This document shows, piece after piece, positions 7,595 to 16,719 of a stretch of 36,100 nucleotides of DNA. The stretch's first letter is position 1. Each line of letters opens with the position of its first letter. A program made the translations under genes and the position numbers. Below the pieces are notes generated by a model. That model worked only from the letters and a program-made list of their open reading frames with translations, did no database searches and was not told the DNA's origin. The stretch is from contig NZ_JAAMPF010000013.1 in NCBI RefSeq assembly GCF_011074795.1, positions 1 to 36,100 on the forward strand, written 5' to 3'. This DNA comes from Marinobacter salicampi (GTDB lineage Bacteria; Pseudomonadota; Gammaproteobacteria; Pseudomonadales; Oleiphilaceae).

Positions 7595-8632
7595 ATGACC
7601 GCTAACAAGGACACCGCCTCAGCTTTGCTTGAACAACATGTCAAGCACGAACTGACAACGCTCAAGGGCGCCAAGCTTCGCAAGTTCCTGGCCACTGAAG
7701 TGAATGATCTTTTCCAGCGCGCCGATGAAGTTACCCTCGCCCGCCTGGTGTCAGCAGAGCAGATCATGGGCGTGATCCGGCGCACTGTGGTCAACATGGA
7801 GCTGGACGGCGGTATTCCGGAACTGGCCGGCGAGATGGCTACGGAAGTCCTCAACGCGCCGGTGCAGGCCCAGACACCTCTTAAGGACATCCTCAGCCGG
7901 GAGCAGGCCACCGCCTTCCTGGAAGAGGCCCTTGAGTTGCGGCACCAGCGTGAAAGGTTCATCAGCGAGATCATGGCGCATCCGGTCTACCAGGAGCTGG
8001 TGGCAAACCTGGTGTACCACGGCCTGGTGAACTACCTCTATGAAGACAACCTGATCACCAAGAGCATGCCGGGTGTGGGTTCGATGATGAAGTTCGGTAA
8101 GCGGGTGGCCAATCGCGCCATGCCGGGTATTGATGAAACCTTTGAGCGACGCATCAAGAGCTGGCTCTCCGACAGTCTGCCGGGCCTGATTGCCCGCAGT
8201 GAGAGCTTCCTGAACAAGGCCCTGTCAGACGACGAGCTCCACGACACTGTCATGGCGGCCTGGGTGGCGGTTGAGGAGAAAACCATAGGCGAGCTCCGCG
8301 AGGGCATGGGCGAAGTCCAGCTGCAGGAGTTTGTTGTGCTGGGGTATGACTTCTGGCTGCACTTCCGCAAGACCGCCTACTTTGAAGGTTGCTGTCAGGC
8401 GGTGGTGGACCATCTTTACGTCAAGTACGGCGATCAACCCATTACCGAACTGCTGGGCGACGTCGGGGTTACCGAAGAGGTGGTGATGGCGGAGGTGGAC
8501 GCCCTGGTGCTGCCCCTGGTGGACGTTTTGCGAGAAGAGGGTTACCTTGAGGCCATGCTGCGCCGTCGTCTTGAGCCCTTCTACCGCTCGGCGGCGGTCA
8601 GGAAAATACTGGACAACCAGGCTAAGGAGTAA
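7595..8632 (+). CDS. Conserved-looking protein of unknown function
   Basis: A 345-residue protein I do not recognise. It is predicted mostly alpha-helical, acidic, without a signal peptide. A central segment about residues 148-190 (NYLYEDNLITKSMPGVGSM) is less helical and rich in Gly and Met, flanked by amphipathic helices. A short FGKRVANRAMPG stretch is basic and could contact nucleic acid or lipid. The ATG at 7595 is preceded by AGGA at good spacing. Codon use fits its neighbours. The lysE gene starts 37 nt downstream, so the two may share a transcript. No function can be given. Confidence 0.8.
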   Translation: MTANKDTASALLEQHVKHELTTLKGAKLRKFLATEVNDLFQRADEVTLARLVSAEQIMGVIRRTVVNMELDGGIPELAGEMATEVLNAPVQAQTPLKDILSREQATAFLEEALELRHQRERFISEIMAHPVYQELVANLVYHGLVNYLYEDNLITKSMPGVGSMMKFGKRVANRAMPGIDETFERRIKSWLSDSLPGLIARSESFLNKALSDDELHDTVMAAWVAVEEKTIGELREGMGEVQLQEFVVLGYDFWLHFRKTAYFEGCCQAVVDHLYVKYGDQPITELLGDVGVTEEVVMAEVDALVLPLVDVLREEGYLEAMLRRRLEPFYRSAAVRKILDNQAKE

Positions 8633-8669
8633 ACACTGGCGCCTGGTCTGATTTTGACAGGACCTAATC

Positions 8670-9311
8670 ATGCCCCCTGCCGAGTTGTTATGGGCCTACC
8701 TGCTGGCCACTGCACTACTGACCATTACGCCGGGTGTGGATACTCTGCTGGTGCTGCGCAATACCAGCCGCGGCGGCCTCAGAGACGGGGTGATCAGCAG
8801 TTTGGGGATCTGCAGCGGCTTGTTCATCCATGCTACCCTGTCCGCCATCGGCATATCGCTGATCCTGGTCCAGACCGCCTGGGCCTTCTCCCTTCTCAAA
8901 TGGGCCGGTGCCTGTTACCTGATCTGGCTGGGCCTGACCAGCCTGTATGAAGCCACCCGCAAGAACACGCGTGTGCAGACACAGATATCCGATACAAAAT
9001 CGCCCGCCGTGAATGGCTGGCGTTCCATGCGGGAAGGGCTGCTGTCCAATGTGCTCAACCCCAAGACAGCCCTGTTCTACATGGCTTTTCTGCCGCATTT
9101 CATCGATCCCCAGGGGCCGGCGTTTTCCCAGTCGATCGTACTGGCAGCGATTCACTTCGCCATGGCCATGATGTGGCAATGTGGGCTGGCGCTGGTGGTG
9201 GTGAAAAGCCAGGCGGTGGCAGTCAGTCAGAGGTTCAAGCGGGTCATGCACTTCCTGACCGGTGGCGTATTTGTCGGCTTCGGGGTCAAGCTGGCAATTA
9301 CCCAGCCTTAG
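8670..9311 (+). CDS. LysE/RhtB-family amino-acid exporter
   Basis: A 213-residue inner-membrane protein of the LysE/RhtB translocator family, which export amino acids or related small compounds. The N-terminal TITPGVDTLLVLRNTSRGG motif is diagnostic of the family. About six hydrophobic helices can be traced, with the conserved NPKTALFYMAFLPHFID motif at about 130-146 after the central cytoplasmic loop. Length matches the family norm of about 205-215. The gene begins 37 nt after the unknown 345-residue gene and converges on the SDR gene. The substrate cannot be deduced. A hairpin 33 nt downstream may end transcription. Confidence 0.9.
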   Translation: MPPAELLWAYLLATALLTITPGVDTLLVLRNTSRGGLRDGVISSLGICSGLFIHATLSAIGISLILVQTAWAFSLLKWAGACYLIWLGLTSLYEATRKNTRVQTQISDTKSPAVNGWRSMREGLLSNVLNPKTALFYMAFLPHFIDPQGPAFSQSIVLAAIHFAMAMMWQCGLALVVVKSQAVAVSQRFKRVMHFLTGGVFVGFGVKLAITQP

Positions 9312-9343
9312 CCCAGGGCGAGCTTCAGCACAGCAGCGGACAA

Positions 9344-9369
9344 GACCCGGCGTCTGTTGAAGCCGGGTC
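9344..9369. terminator. Candidate bidirectional hairpin between convergent genes
   Basis: GACCCGGC (9344-9351) pairs perfectly with GCCGGGTC (9362-9369), 8 bp with a 10-nt loop. It lies between the convergent LysE and SDR genes. No T tract is present on either side, so it may be only a weak intrinsic terminator. Confidence 0.4.
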
Positions 9370-9390
9370 CCGCCTTACGGTCGGCTACGA

Positions 9391-10449
9391 TCAGGGAATG
9401 ATCTTCTCGGCGCGCAGGCGATCGAACAGGTCCAGGAAGGCGCCTCGGGTCTCACGGAAATGGTCGAACCCGAAATCCCGTGACTTGGTGGTGTCGTTCA
9501 CGCACTCCTGGTCGCGACCCAGGTCGGCATCGGTGTGCCACCAGGAAGCGAGCCTGGTGACATCCGGCTCGACCAGATCATGCTTCTCGGCAAGGTCACG
9601 CCAGACCGGACCGACCTCGCTCATCTGCGTTGCCAGCGGTTGCGGTGTCTCAGGGCAATCGGCCACTTCGAGACCGAAGTACTCACCAATCTCGCGCCAC
9701 ATGCGGCGCCAGCGAAAAACGTCACCGTTAACCGTGTTAAATGCCTGGTTCGCCGCCCCCGGCGTAGTAGCAGCCCACTCCATCTGGCGCGCCAGAACCA
9801 GCGCATCAGTCATGTCGGTCAGCGCGTTCCATTGAGTCTGGGAACCGGGGAAAACGAACGGTTGGCCGGTCGCCTTGCAGATCGAGGCGTAGACCGCAAG
9901 GGTGGTGCCCATGTTCATGGCATTGCCACGGGCGTAGCCAATCACGGTGTGCGGGCGATGTACGTTCCAGGCGAAGCCCCGACGTTCGGCGATTTCGAAC
10001 AGCACATCCTCCAGCGCGTAGTAGAAGTTGTCGCCGGGAACCCGGGGCTCGGATTCGCGGAACGGCGTCTCGGTACGACCGCTACCGTAGGCTTCGAATG
10101 AGCCGAGATACTGCTTGGTGCCCGTGACCAGGGACGCGTGCTGAAGATCGACCTCCTCGAGTGCCGCGAAGAGATTGCGCATCATGGCGCTGTTGGCCTC
10201 GACATTGCCTTTCTCATTCTCACGACCAATCCAGGTGCAGTAAAAAACATGGCTAATCGGCAAGTCGGCCAGTGCCTTGCGGGTAGCCGTCTCGTCGAGC
10301 AGATCAGCGGCGACCGGAATCACTCCGCTGTGTTCAGTTGCGCGGCGGGAAAGCCCGTAGACTGTCCAGCCGCTGGCAACCAGGTAGGATGCCAGATTGC
10401 CCCCGGTAATGCCGGTGGCGCCGACCACCAGTGCGGTACCTTTACGCAT
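9391..10449 (-). CDS. PRISE-like SDR oxidoreductase
   Basis: A 352-residue NAD(P)-dependent extended SDR resembling progesterone 5-beta-reductase/iridoid synthase (PRISE) enzymes, which reduce activated enones. The N-terminus has the nucleotide-binding motif VVGATGITGG. HVFYCTW at about 88 and NFYYALEDVLFE at about 150 match PRISE signatures; the latter carries the catalytic tyrosine region. The ATG at 10449 is preferred to an upstream in-frame start at 10512 because AAGGAGA precedes it at good spacing and the extra residues would lie within LysR-derived sequence. Such SDR genes are often divergent from a LysR regulator. Here the upstream LysR is truncated, so regulation is probably altered. 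The physiological substrate is unknown. Confidence 0.88.
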   Translation of the reverse strand: MRKGTALVVGATGITGGNLASYLVASGWTVYGLSRRATEHSGVIPVAADLLDETATRKALADLPISHVFYCTWIGRENEKGNVEANSAMMRNLFAALEEVDLQHASLVTGTKQYLGSFEAYGSGRTETPFRESEPRVPGDNFYYALEDVLFEIAERRGFAWNVHRPHTVIGYARGNAMNMGTTLAVYASICKATGQPFVFPGSQTQWNALTDMTDALVLARQMEWAATTPGAANQAFNTVNGDVFRWRRMWREIGEYFGLEVADCPETPQPLATQMSEVGPVWRDLAEKHDLVEPDVTRLASWWHTDADLGRDQECVNDTTKSRDFGFDHFRETRGAFLDLFDRLRAEKIIP

Positions 10450-10469
10450 GTGCTGTCTCCTTTCGTGAA

Positions 10470-10943
10470 CAAAACTACGTAGTCGCGGCCTCACCGAGCT
10501 ATCTTCAGGCACATGGCGAGCCTGACTCGCCGCAGGCGCTCAGTGAACACAACTGCCTGCTCTATCAGGGTGAAATGGGCGGGCAACGATGGTTCTTTCA
10601 GAGTCCGGATCAGACCGGTGCCACGCCTTTCGAGGTCACCGGCAATCTTTACAGCAACGATGCCCTCAGCCTTGTTCAGGCGGCCCTGCTGGGCCAGGGG
10701 CTGGTGATGTTTCCGACCTGGCTGATTAACGAGGAACTCGAATGTGGGGCGCTGGTTGCTATGCTTGAACCCTGGCGCTGCGAGGTCATGCCTGGGCGCC
10801 GGGACATCCATGTGCTGACCACCGAACGTCGCCTTCGGTCAAGCAAGGTCCAAACCTTCCTCGACTATCTGTTTGAATCGTTAAGCCCTGAACCCCCTTG
10901 GGATCGCTGGCGTGAGAAAATGCTGACTGGCATAAAAAGCTGA
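10470..10943 (+). pseudogene. 3' remnant of a LysR-type regulator
   Basis: An open frame from about 10431 to the stop at 10943 encodes only the C-terminal effector-binding half of a LysR regulator. Recognisable homology begins around VVAASPSYLQAHGEP (from about 10476) and runs through the domain end, including LVQAALLGQGLVMFPTWLI and a final helix FLDYLFESLS. The HTH and the first half of the effector domain, normally about 150 residues, are missing here and are not seen elsewhere in the window. The first codons overlap the leader and start of the divergent SDR gene, which indicates a deletion that removed the LysR 5' end and the shared promoter. It is probably not translated into a DNA-binding protein. 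Confidence 0.8.
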
Positions 10944-10953
10944 AATAAAAAAA

Positions 10954-10971
10954 GGGAAGCGAGTGCTTCCC
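10954..10971 (-). terminator. Intrinsic terminator of fdxA
   Basis: GGGAAGC (10954-10960) and GCTTCCC (10965-10971) form a 7-bp stem with a 4-nt loop. On the minus strand the hairpin is followed by a run of T (the A-rich 10944-10953 on plus), which is the classic form for a terminator 35 nt past the fdxA stop. It would also be encountered by plus-strand readthrough after the LysR remnant. Confidence 0.85.
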
Positions 10972-11005
10972 CTTCTAAATTGCACAATCTCCGACCAGGC
11001 GTTGC

Positions 11006-11329
11006 CTAGCGCTCCAGGTACTTGAGCTTGTCGGGCTTGCCGTCCCATTCGGCGGCATCCGGCAGGGGGTCTTTCTTTTCGGTGATATTGTCCCACTTGG
11101 CGGCCAGTTCGGCGTTCAGTTCGATGAACTGGGTCTGGTCCGCGGGCAACTCGTCTTCCGAGAATATGGCCTCTGCCGGGCACTCAGGCTCACACAGCGC
11201 GCAATCGATACACTCATCCGGATCAATGACCAGAAAGTTCGGGCCTTCGTAGAAGCAGTCAACCGGGCACACTTCAACGCAGTCGGTGTACTTGCACTTG
11301 ATGCAGTTATCGGTAACGACAAAAGTCAT
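11006..11329 (-). CDS. fdxA: 7Fe ferredoxin FdxA
   Basis: A 107-residue soluble electron carrier of the Azotobacter ferredoxin I type with one 3Fe-4S and one 4Fe-4S cluster. The ligands are in [17 protein letters not shown] near the N-terminus and [12 protein letters not shown] at about residue 40. The C-terminal half is the acidic FdxA extension. An upstream in-frame start at 11452 is rejected because [13 protein letters not shown] is the canonical N-terminus and AGGAA precedes the ATG at 11329. It lies downstream of mutS on the same strand, an order also found in pseudomonads, but 213 nt separate them and a separate promoter is likely. A terminator follows directly. Confidence 0.96.
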   Translation of the reverse strand: MTFVVTDNCIKCKYTDCVEVCPVDCFYEGPNFLVIDPDECIDCALCEPECPAEAIFSEDELPADQTQFIELNAELAAKWDNITEKKDPLPDAAEWDGKPDKLKYLER

Positions 11330-11431
11330 AATCGGATTCCTGGTATTGGCGTCTGTCTCATCAGCGGGCGTGTCATGCGGAGCCGGGCGAACCTGGGGTT
11401 CACCGGGGCTTGAGGCGCTGGCCGTCCCTTT

Positions 11432-11456
11432 ATCATAAGTACTTTTTAACAAGTAC
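11432..11456 (-). promoter_or_regulatory. fdxA promoter region with dyad at -35
   Basis: On the minus strand, TATGAT (11437-11432) is a good -10. No -35 match is seen at the expected spacing. Instead a perfect dyad GTACTT-N6-AAGTAC at 11439-11456 occupies this place. This could be a regulator site, with activation or repression both possible. Inferred from sequence shape only. Confidence 0.35.
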
Positions 11457-11542
11457 GCTGAAAGTTGGCCGATATTGTAGGGAGGCGCCCGCCTTGTCGC
11501 AAGCGCCGGCTTGCTCTAAGTATATTCCCGGCGGCCCCGGGC

Positions 11543-14134
11543 TTAGTTATTCATCTTTGCCTTGAGTTCATACAGTCGCTCAAGGGCCTGACGGGGGCTG
11601 AGGTCATCCACGTCCAGGGCCTCGAGGGCGGCTTCCACGGCACTGGGCCCGGCACTGGCAAACATATCCCCCTGCAGCACCGTCACAGGTTCCTGCTGCC
11701 TGGTTTTAAGGGGCGCCGCCGGGCTGGCGCTGCCTTCAAGCTGCCTGAGCTGCTGTTTGGCGTTGGCAATCACCCCGGCCGGAACCCCCGCAAGCTTGGC
11801 CACCTGCAGACCGTAACTCTGGCTGGCCGGGCCTTCGTGTACATTATGCAGGAACACGATGGAGTCTTCGTGTTCGGTGGCGGTCAGGTGAACGTTTACC
11901 GCATGTTCGAGCTGGTCTGCCAGCTGGGTCAGTTCGAAATAGTGGGTGGCGAACAGGGTATAGCATCGGATATCCCGGGCCAGATGTTCCGCGGTGGCCC
12001 AGGCTAGGGACAGACCGTCAAAGGTGCTGGTACCACGGCCCACTTCGTCCATCAGCACCAGGCTGTGTTCGGTGGCGTTGTGGAGGATATTGGCGGTCTC
12101 CGTCATTTCCACCATGAAGGTGGACCGGCCACCGGCGATGTCGTCCGAGGAGCCCATACGGGTAAAGATCCGGTCCAGGGGGCCAAGGCAGGCGCGCTGG
12201 GCGGGCACAAAGCTGCCGGTGTAGGCCAGCAGCGCAATAAGGGCAGCCTGGCGCATGTAGGTAGATTTACCCCCCATGTTGGGGCCGGTAATCACCAGCA
12301 TGCGGCGGCGCTGGTCAATCAGCAGGTCGTTGGGCACATAGGGTTCTTCCAGCAGCTGTTCCACCACCGGGTGGCGTCCCTGCTCAATGTCAAACCCCGG
12401 CTGGTCGGAGAATTCCGGTGCACTGAAACGCAGGGAGGTGGCGCGCTCGGCAAAGTTGCTCAGCACGTCCAGCTCGGCCAGAGCCTGGGCGCTGTCCTGC
12501 AGGGCGGCAAGGTGCCCAGCCAGGGTTTCGAGGACCTCGTCATAGAGCGCCTTTTCCCGGGCCAGGGCGCGGCTTTTGGCACTGAGGGCCTTATCTTCGA
12601 AGGTCTTGAGCTCAGGGGTGATAAAACGCTCGGCATTCTTCAGGGTCTGGCGACGGATGTAGTCCACCGGTGCCTGGGCCGACTGCGCGCGGCTGATCTC
12701 GATGTAGTAGCCGTGCACCCGGTTATAGCCCACTTTGAGGGTGCTTATGCCGGTACGCTGCCGCTCCCGGGTCTCCACGTCCAGCAGATACTGGCCGGCG
12801 TTCTCGCTGATGTTGCGCAGGTCGTCCAGCTCGGCGTCAAAACCGTCCCGGATCACCCCGCCTTCACGGATCACCACCGGGGGGTTGTCCATGATGGAGC
12901 GAGACAGCAGATCAGCTAGCTCCGGGTACTCGCCGATGGTAGTGGCAAGTTTAACGATATGGTGGGACTTGACCGGAGTCAGAGCCACCTGCAGGTCGGG
13001 CAGGGCGGCAAAGGTGTCACAAAGCCGGGCAAGGTCCCTTGGCCGGGCCGAACGCAGGGCCACCCGCGCCAGAATGCGCTCGATATCGCCGACCCGCTTG
13101 AGCAGGGCGTGCACCGGTTCATAATGAAAGCTGTCCAGAAGTGCCGTAACGGCCTGCTGGCGCTGTCTGACGACGCTCACATCCCGCAGGGGGCGATTTA
13201 GCCAGCGCCGCAGCTGGCGGCCACCCATGGCGGTGGCGGTTCGGTCCATCACCCAGGCCAGGGTGTGCTGGTGGCCGCCCATCAGGTTGGTGTCTATCTC
13301 AAGGTTGCGCCGGCTGGTGGCATCCAGGATGACTGTGTCTTCTCGGCGCTCCCGGGTCAGCTTGCGTATGTGTGGCAGGGCTGTGCGCTGGGTGTCCTTG
13401 GCGTATTGCAGCAGGCAGCCGGCGGCACAGATGGCCAGCACCAGCTCTTCACAGCCGAAACCGGTCAGGTCACGGACCTGAAGCTGCTGGCAGATCACCC
13501 GGCGGGCTGTATCGTATTCGAACAGCCAGGGGCCCTGGCGGCGGATGCCGGTGAAGCCAGCCAGAATTTCCTCATAGGGAAAGTCTTCGCTGATCAGGAT
13601 TTCTGCCGGCCGGAGCCGTTGCAGCTCACCCTGCAGGGCCTCGAGGCTGGTCAGCTCTGCCACTGAAAAACGGCCGCTGGAAATGTCCAGGGAGGCAAAG
13701 CCGAACTGCTCCCGCTGACTGAAAATGGCGACCAGCAGGTTGTCCCGGCGCTCCTCCAGAAAAGCGTCGTCACTCAAAGTACCGGGGGTGACGATTCGGA
13801 CAACCTGGCGATCCACCGGCCCCTTGGAGGTGGCTGGGTCACCGATCTGCTCGCAGATGGCGATGGACTGGCCGGCCCGGACCAGCCGCGCAATGTAGTT
13901 TTCCGCTGAATGGTAAGGTATGCCCGCCATGGGGATGGGATTACCGCCGGAATGACCACGGGCAGTAAGGGTAATCTCCATCAGGTCGGCGGCTTTCTTG
14001 GCATCGTCGTAGAAGAGCTCATAAAAGTCCCCCATCCGGTAAAACACCAGCTCATTGGGATGCTCGCCCTTGATCCTCAAGTATTGCTGCATCATGGGGG
14101 TATGGTTTGAGCGGTCGGACGGAGTTACTGCCAT
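11543..14134 (-). CDS. mutS: DNA mismatch repair protein MutS
   Basis: An 863-residue MutS, close to the usual length of about 855. It recognises mismatches and small loops and recruits MutL. Domain I begins [16 protein letters not shown] and holds the mismatch-contacting [15 protein letters not shown] (Phe-x-Glu region). Connector, lever and clamp domains follow. The ATPase domain has Walker [12 protein letters not shown] with the lysine at 623, then the [12 protein letters not shown]alker B/signature and a [11 protein letters not shown] motif. The C-terminus ends with a beta-clamp/tetramerisation-type region (about 800-863) ending [10 protein letters not shown]. It is transcribed opposite to pncC, 212 nt away. 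Nothing suggests loss of function. Confidence 0.98.
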   Translation of the reverse strand: MAVTPSDRSNHTPMMQQYLRIKGEHPNELVFYRMGDFYELFYDDAKKAADLMEITLTARGHSGGNPIPMAGIPYHSAENYIARLVRAGQSIAICEQIGDPATSKGPVDRQVVRIVTPGTLSDDAFLEERRDNLLVAIFSQREQFGFASLDISSGRFSVAELTSLEALQGELQRLRPAEILISEDFPYEEILAGFTGIRRQGPWLFEYDTARRVICQQLQVRDLTGFGCEELVLAICAAGCLLQYAKDTQRTALPHIRKLTRERREDTVILDATSRRNLEIDTNLMGGHQHTLAWVMDRTATAMGGRQLRRWLNRPLRDVSVVRQRQQAVTALLDSFHYEPVHALLKRVGDIERILARVALRSARPRDLARLCDTFAALPDLQVALTPVKSHHIVKLATTIGEYPELADLLSRSIMDNPPVVIREGGVIRDGFDAELDDLRNISENAGQYLLDVETRERQRTGISTLKVGYNRVHGYYIEISRAQSAQAPVDYIRRQTLKNAERFITPELKTFEDKALSAKSRALAREKALYDEVLETLAGHLAALQDSAQALAELDVLSNFAERATSLRFSAPEFSDQPGFDIEQGRHPVVEQLLEEPYVPNDLLIDQRRRMLVITGPNMGGKSTYMRQAALIALLAYTGSFVPAQRACLGPLDRIFTRMGSSDDIAGGRSTFMVEMTETANILHNATEHSLVLMDEVGRGTSTFDGLSLAWATAEHLARDIRCYTLFATHYFELTQLADQLEHAVNVHLTATEHEDSIVFLHNVHEGPASQSYGLQVAKLAGVPAGVIANAKQQLRQLEGSASPAAPLKTRQQEPVTVLQGDMFASAGPSAVEAALEALDVDDLSPRQALERLYELKAKMNN

Positions 14135-14346
14135 GGGTTACCCGGTTCTGGGAAAGCGGCTTTGGACGCGCTTTCTGAATGTTTGAAAGCTGAACTTGGA
14201 AGACTGGGGCAAGATTGTAAGAGAATCCTGCTGCCGAGCAAAATTAAAGCCGCTACTACCCCGGCGGGGCTCTACAGTATGTTATTGACGAGCCCCGGGA
14301 CAGGTAGCAGCATTACCTGGGAACGTGGATGCCACAAGGAGCGCTT

Positions 14347-14841
14347 ATGAGCACCAATGAGGATCTGGCCGAGGCAGGGGAGAACCTCTCGGCAGTGTTG
14401 CAGAGTCAGGGGCAGATGATTATTACCGCCGAGAGCTGCACCGGTGGCTGGATTGCCAAGGCACTGACCGATAAGGCCGGGTCTTCCGCCTACGTTCATG
14501 GCGGTCTGGTAACCTACAGCAACGACATGAAAAAAGCCCTGCTGGGCGTTTCCCAACAGTCCCTGGATGAGCAGGGAGCGGTAAGCGAGCCAGTGGTGCG
14601 GGAGATGGTGGCTGGCGCCCTGAAGGCGACGGGTGCATCCATCGCGGTGGCGGTCAGCGGCATTGCCGGGCCTGCCGGTGGTACCAGGGAAAAGCCGGTG
14701 GGTACGGTATGGTTCGCCTGGGGCAGAACGCCGGATGACACCAAGGCGGTGCGGCAGGTCTTTTCAGGGGACCGTGATGCAGTCCGGCGCCAGGCTGTGC
14801 TGTTCGCCCTGGAAGGCGTGAGGCGCTTTCTGTTGGATTAG
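14347..14841 (+). CDS. pncC: Nicotinamide-nucleotide amidase PncC (CinA C-terminal type)
   Basis: A 164-residue single-domain CinA C-terminal protein. Such proteins deamidate nicotinamide mononucleotide to nicotinate mononucleotide in the pyridine nucleotide cycle. The ITAESCTGGWIAKALTD motif (about 30-46) carries the catalytic serine, and VSGIAGPAGGTREKPVGTV is the second conserved block. The ATG at 14347 is preceded by AAGGAG, so the upstream in-frame ATG at 14329 is rejected. It is followed by recA on the same strand 139 nt later, an order common in gammaproteobacteria. The LexA box lies in that gap, so recA can be induced separately. Confidence 0.95.
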   Translation: MSTNEDLAEAGENLSAVLQSQGQMIITAESCTGGWIAKALTDKAGSSAYVHGGLVTYSNDMKKALLGVSQQSLDEQGAVSEPVVREMVAGALKATGASIAVAVSGIAGPAGGTREKPVGTVWFAWGRTPDDTKAVRQVFSGDRDAVRRQAVLFALEGVRRFLLD

Positions 14842-14852
14842 TGAAACAGGGG

Positions 14853-14881
14853 TTGGTCTGGCTGCCGGGTTATGTTTTAAT
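14853..14881 (+). promoter_or_regulatory. Candidate recA promoter
   Basis: TTGGTC (14853-14858), 17 nt, then TTTAAT (14876-14881), a 5/6 match to the -10. The LexA box begins two bases later, a position suited to repression. Confidence 0.5.
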
Positions 14882-14882
14882 A

Positions 14883-14898
14883 CTGGTCAAATATACAG
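14883..14898 (+). promoter_or_regulatory. LexA (SOS) box of recA
   Basis: CTGGTCAAATATACAG fits the CTG-N10-CAG form of the gammaproteobacterial SOS box with an AT-rich core. It lies 82 nt upstream of the recA start and is expected to bind LexA until DNA damage activates RecA-dependent LexA cleavage. Confidence 0.85.
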
Positions 14899-14980
14899 TT
14901 AATTGCCTGTACGTGCCCTGGCATAGCAGGCGAGGATGACGCCATCGACCGGTGGCACAGGCAAAGAGGGTTTGGTAGCG

Positions 14981-16033
14981 ATGGCAGCAACAGAAGACAA
15001 TCGTAAAAAGGCACTGGGTGCAGCACTGAGCCAGATAGAGCGACAGTTCGGCAAAGGCGCGGTCATGAAAATGGGCGATCAGCCCCGGGAAGCGCTTCCC
15101 GCCGTGTCGACCGGCTCCCTTGGGTTGGATGTGGCGCTGGGTATCGGTGGTCTGCCTTACGGTCGTATCTGTGAAATCTATGGTCCAGAGAGTTCGGGTA
15201 AAACCACTCTGACCCTGCAGGTTATTGCCGAAGCCCAGAAACAGGGTAAAACCTGTGCCTTCATCGACGCCGAGCACGCTCTTGACCCCCAGTACGCAGA
15301 AAAGCTGGGCGTTAATGTGGATGATCTTCTGGTGTCCCAGCCTGACACCGGTGAACAGGCGCTGGAAATTGCCGACATGCTGGTCAGGTCCAACGCGGTG
15401 GACGTCATTATCGTTGACTCGGTGGCGGCCCTGACGCCAAAGGCTGAAATTGAAGGCGAAATGGGCGACTCCCACGTCGGTCTGCAGGCCCGTCTTATGT
15501 CTCAGGCCTTGCGCAAACTCACCGGTAACGTCAAGCACGCCAACTGCCTGATGATCTTCATCAACCAGATCCGTATGAAGATCGGTGTCATGTTCGGCTC
15601 CCCCGAGACTACCACCGGCGGTAACGCGCTCAAGTTCTACTGTTCGGTTCGCCTGGATATCCGGCGTATCGGCGCAGTAAAAGACGGTGATGAAGTGGTG
15701 GGTAACGAAACCCGCGTCAAGGTGGTCAAGAACAAGGTGGCGCCGCCGTTCAAGCAGGCTGAATTCCAGATCATGTACGGTAAAGGCATTTACCACATGG
15801 CAGAAGTTGTCGACATGGGTGTGAAGGAAGGTTTTGTGGACAAGGCCGGAGCCTGGTACGCCTACAACGGCGACAAGATCGGCCAGGGCAAAGCCAACGC
15901 CTGTAAGTTCCTGGAGGAGAACCTCGATATGGCCAATGAAATCGAGGCCAAGATCCGCGAGAAACTGATGCCCAAGCCGGTCAAGAAAGAAGCCGTGGAA
16001 GAGCCGGTGGAAGCCAACGGTGAGTTGATCTGA
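14981..16033 (+). CDS. recA: Recombinase RecA
   Basis: A 350-residue RecA, the strand-exchange ATPase and SOS co-protease. The start [19 protein letters not shown] matches other RecA N-termini; an upstream in-frame ATG at 14936 would add 15 unrelated residues. Walker A is GPESSGKTT, Walker B is [12 protein letters not shown], loop L1 is [10 protein letters not shown], loop L2 is [21 protein letters not shown]. The C-terminus has the usual acidic tail. It is controlled by the LexA box upstream. The expected partner recX is not seen downstream; a terminator-like hairpin follows and then a flavodoxin-like gene. Confidence 0.99.
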   Translation: MAATEDNRKKALGAALSQIERQFGKGAVMKMGDQPREALPAVSTGSLGLDVALGIGGLPYGRICEIYGPESSGKTTLTLQVIAEAQKQGKTCAFIDAEHALDPQYAEKLGVNVDDLLVSQPDTGEQALEIADMLVRSNAVDVIIVDSVAALTPKAEIEGEMGDSHVGLQARLMSQALRKLTGNVKHANCLMIFINQIRMKIGVMFGSPETTTGGNALKFYCSVRLDIRRIGAVKDGDEVVGNETRVKVVKNKVAPPFKQAEFQIMYGKGIYHMAEVVDMGVKEGFVDKAGAWYAYNGDKIGQGKANACKFLEENLDMANEIEAKIREKLMPKPVKKEAVEEPVEANGELI

Positions 16034-16248
16034 TCGCTTGCTGAAGATCAGCTCGGAAGACGAGGCAGAAGAATAGACAATTACTGAAAAACAGAAGCTT
16101 TCGACAAGGTAGCTTTTGAGTGAAAAGCCGGTCCATTGAACTGCCCTCATTTAGGGGTGATTGAACAGGCCGGCTTTTTTCGTTCTGGTGCCTGACCAGT
16201 TAAAGTGGAAGTTGGAAGATCCAACTCCCGGGACACGAGGCCTGACTT
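16034..16248. other. recA to flavodoxin intergenic region, no recX
   Basis: No frame in this 215-nt gap shows RecX-like sequence. It contains the terminator at 16123-16178 and a 7-bp hairpin AGTTGGA/TCCAACT with a 3-nt loop at 16210-16226, just upstream of the next gene. Confidence 0.6.
16123..16178 (+). terminator. Long-loop intrinsic terminator after recA
   Basis: AAAAGCCGG (16123-16131) pairs with CCGGCTTTT (16170-16178), followed by TT. The 38-nt loop carries its own small hairpin, CCCT/AGGG at 16144-16156. The T run supports termination of recA transcription. Confidence 0.7.
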
Positions 16249-16719
16249 ATGGCACCCAAGAAACAGTTACTGATTGTGGCCCACGCACCGTCACCCAATA
16301 CTCTCAGGCTTAGGGAGGCGGTAGAGCGCGGAGCAAACCACGAAGACGTTGAAAACGTGGAGGTTCGGGTTCTGCCGCCTCTGGAAGCTGGCCCCGACGA
16401 CGTGCTTAAATGCGACGCTCTCATACTGGGAACCACCGAAAACCTGGGGTATATGAGCGGAGCACTTAAGGATTTCTTTGACCGGACCTACTACCCATGC
16501 CTGGAAGAGACCCAGGGCCTGCCATTTACCTTCTATATCCGGGCGGGCCACGACGGCACGGGCACCCACCGGGCCATTGATTCCATTACCGGTGGCCTGA
16601 GATGGCGCCAGGTCCAGGAGCCGCTTATCTGCAAGGGACCGTTTGAGGAGGAGTTCATCACTCAGTGTGAGGAGCTTGGGCTGTCCATGGCGGCGAGTAT
16701 GGATGCGGGAATCATATAG
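16249..16719 (+). CDS. Flavodoxin-family NAD(P)H-dependent oxidoreductase
   Basis: A 156-residue flavodoxin-fold protein. The N-terminus LLIVAHAPSPNTLRLREAV forms the first strand and FMN phosphate loop. GTTENLGYMSGALKDFFDRTYYP (about 64-86) is the second flavin-binding region typical of this family (here given by position because of length). A GAGG Shine-Dalgarno sequence stands 8 nt before the ATG. It probably reduces quinones, azo or nitro compounds or acts as a redox carrier; the actual partner is unknown. It follows the recA terminator and stands alone. Confidence 0.88.
   Translation: MAPKKQLLIVAHAPSPNTLRLREAVERGANHEDVENVEVRVLPPLEAGPDDVLKCDALILGTTENLGYMSGALKDFFDRTYYPCLEETQGLPFTFYIRAGHDGTGTHRAIDSITGGLRWRQVQEPLICKGPFEEEFITQCEELGLSMAASMDAGII

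Noticed and set aside
12065..12919. Long plus-strand open frame of 284 codons
   Set aside because: It is antisense to mutS, a secure gene, and its product has low-complexity Gly/Val/His composition.
14285..14314. TTGACG-based promoter for pncC
   Set aside because: No good -10 at 16-18 nt; the best is AGCATT.
14870..16150. Minus-strand open frame of 426 codons
   Set aside because: It lies antisense to recA; a shadow of a high-GC gene.
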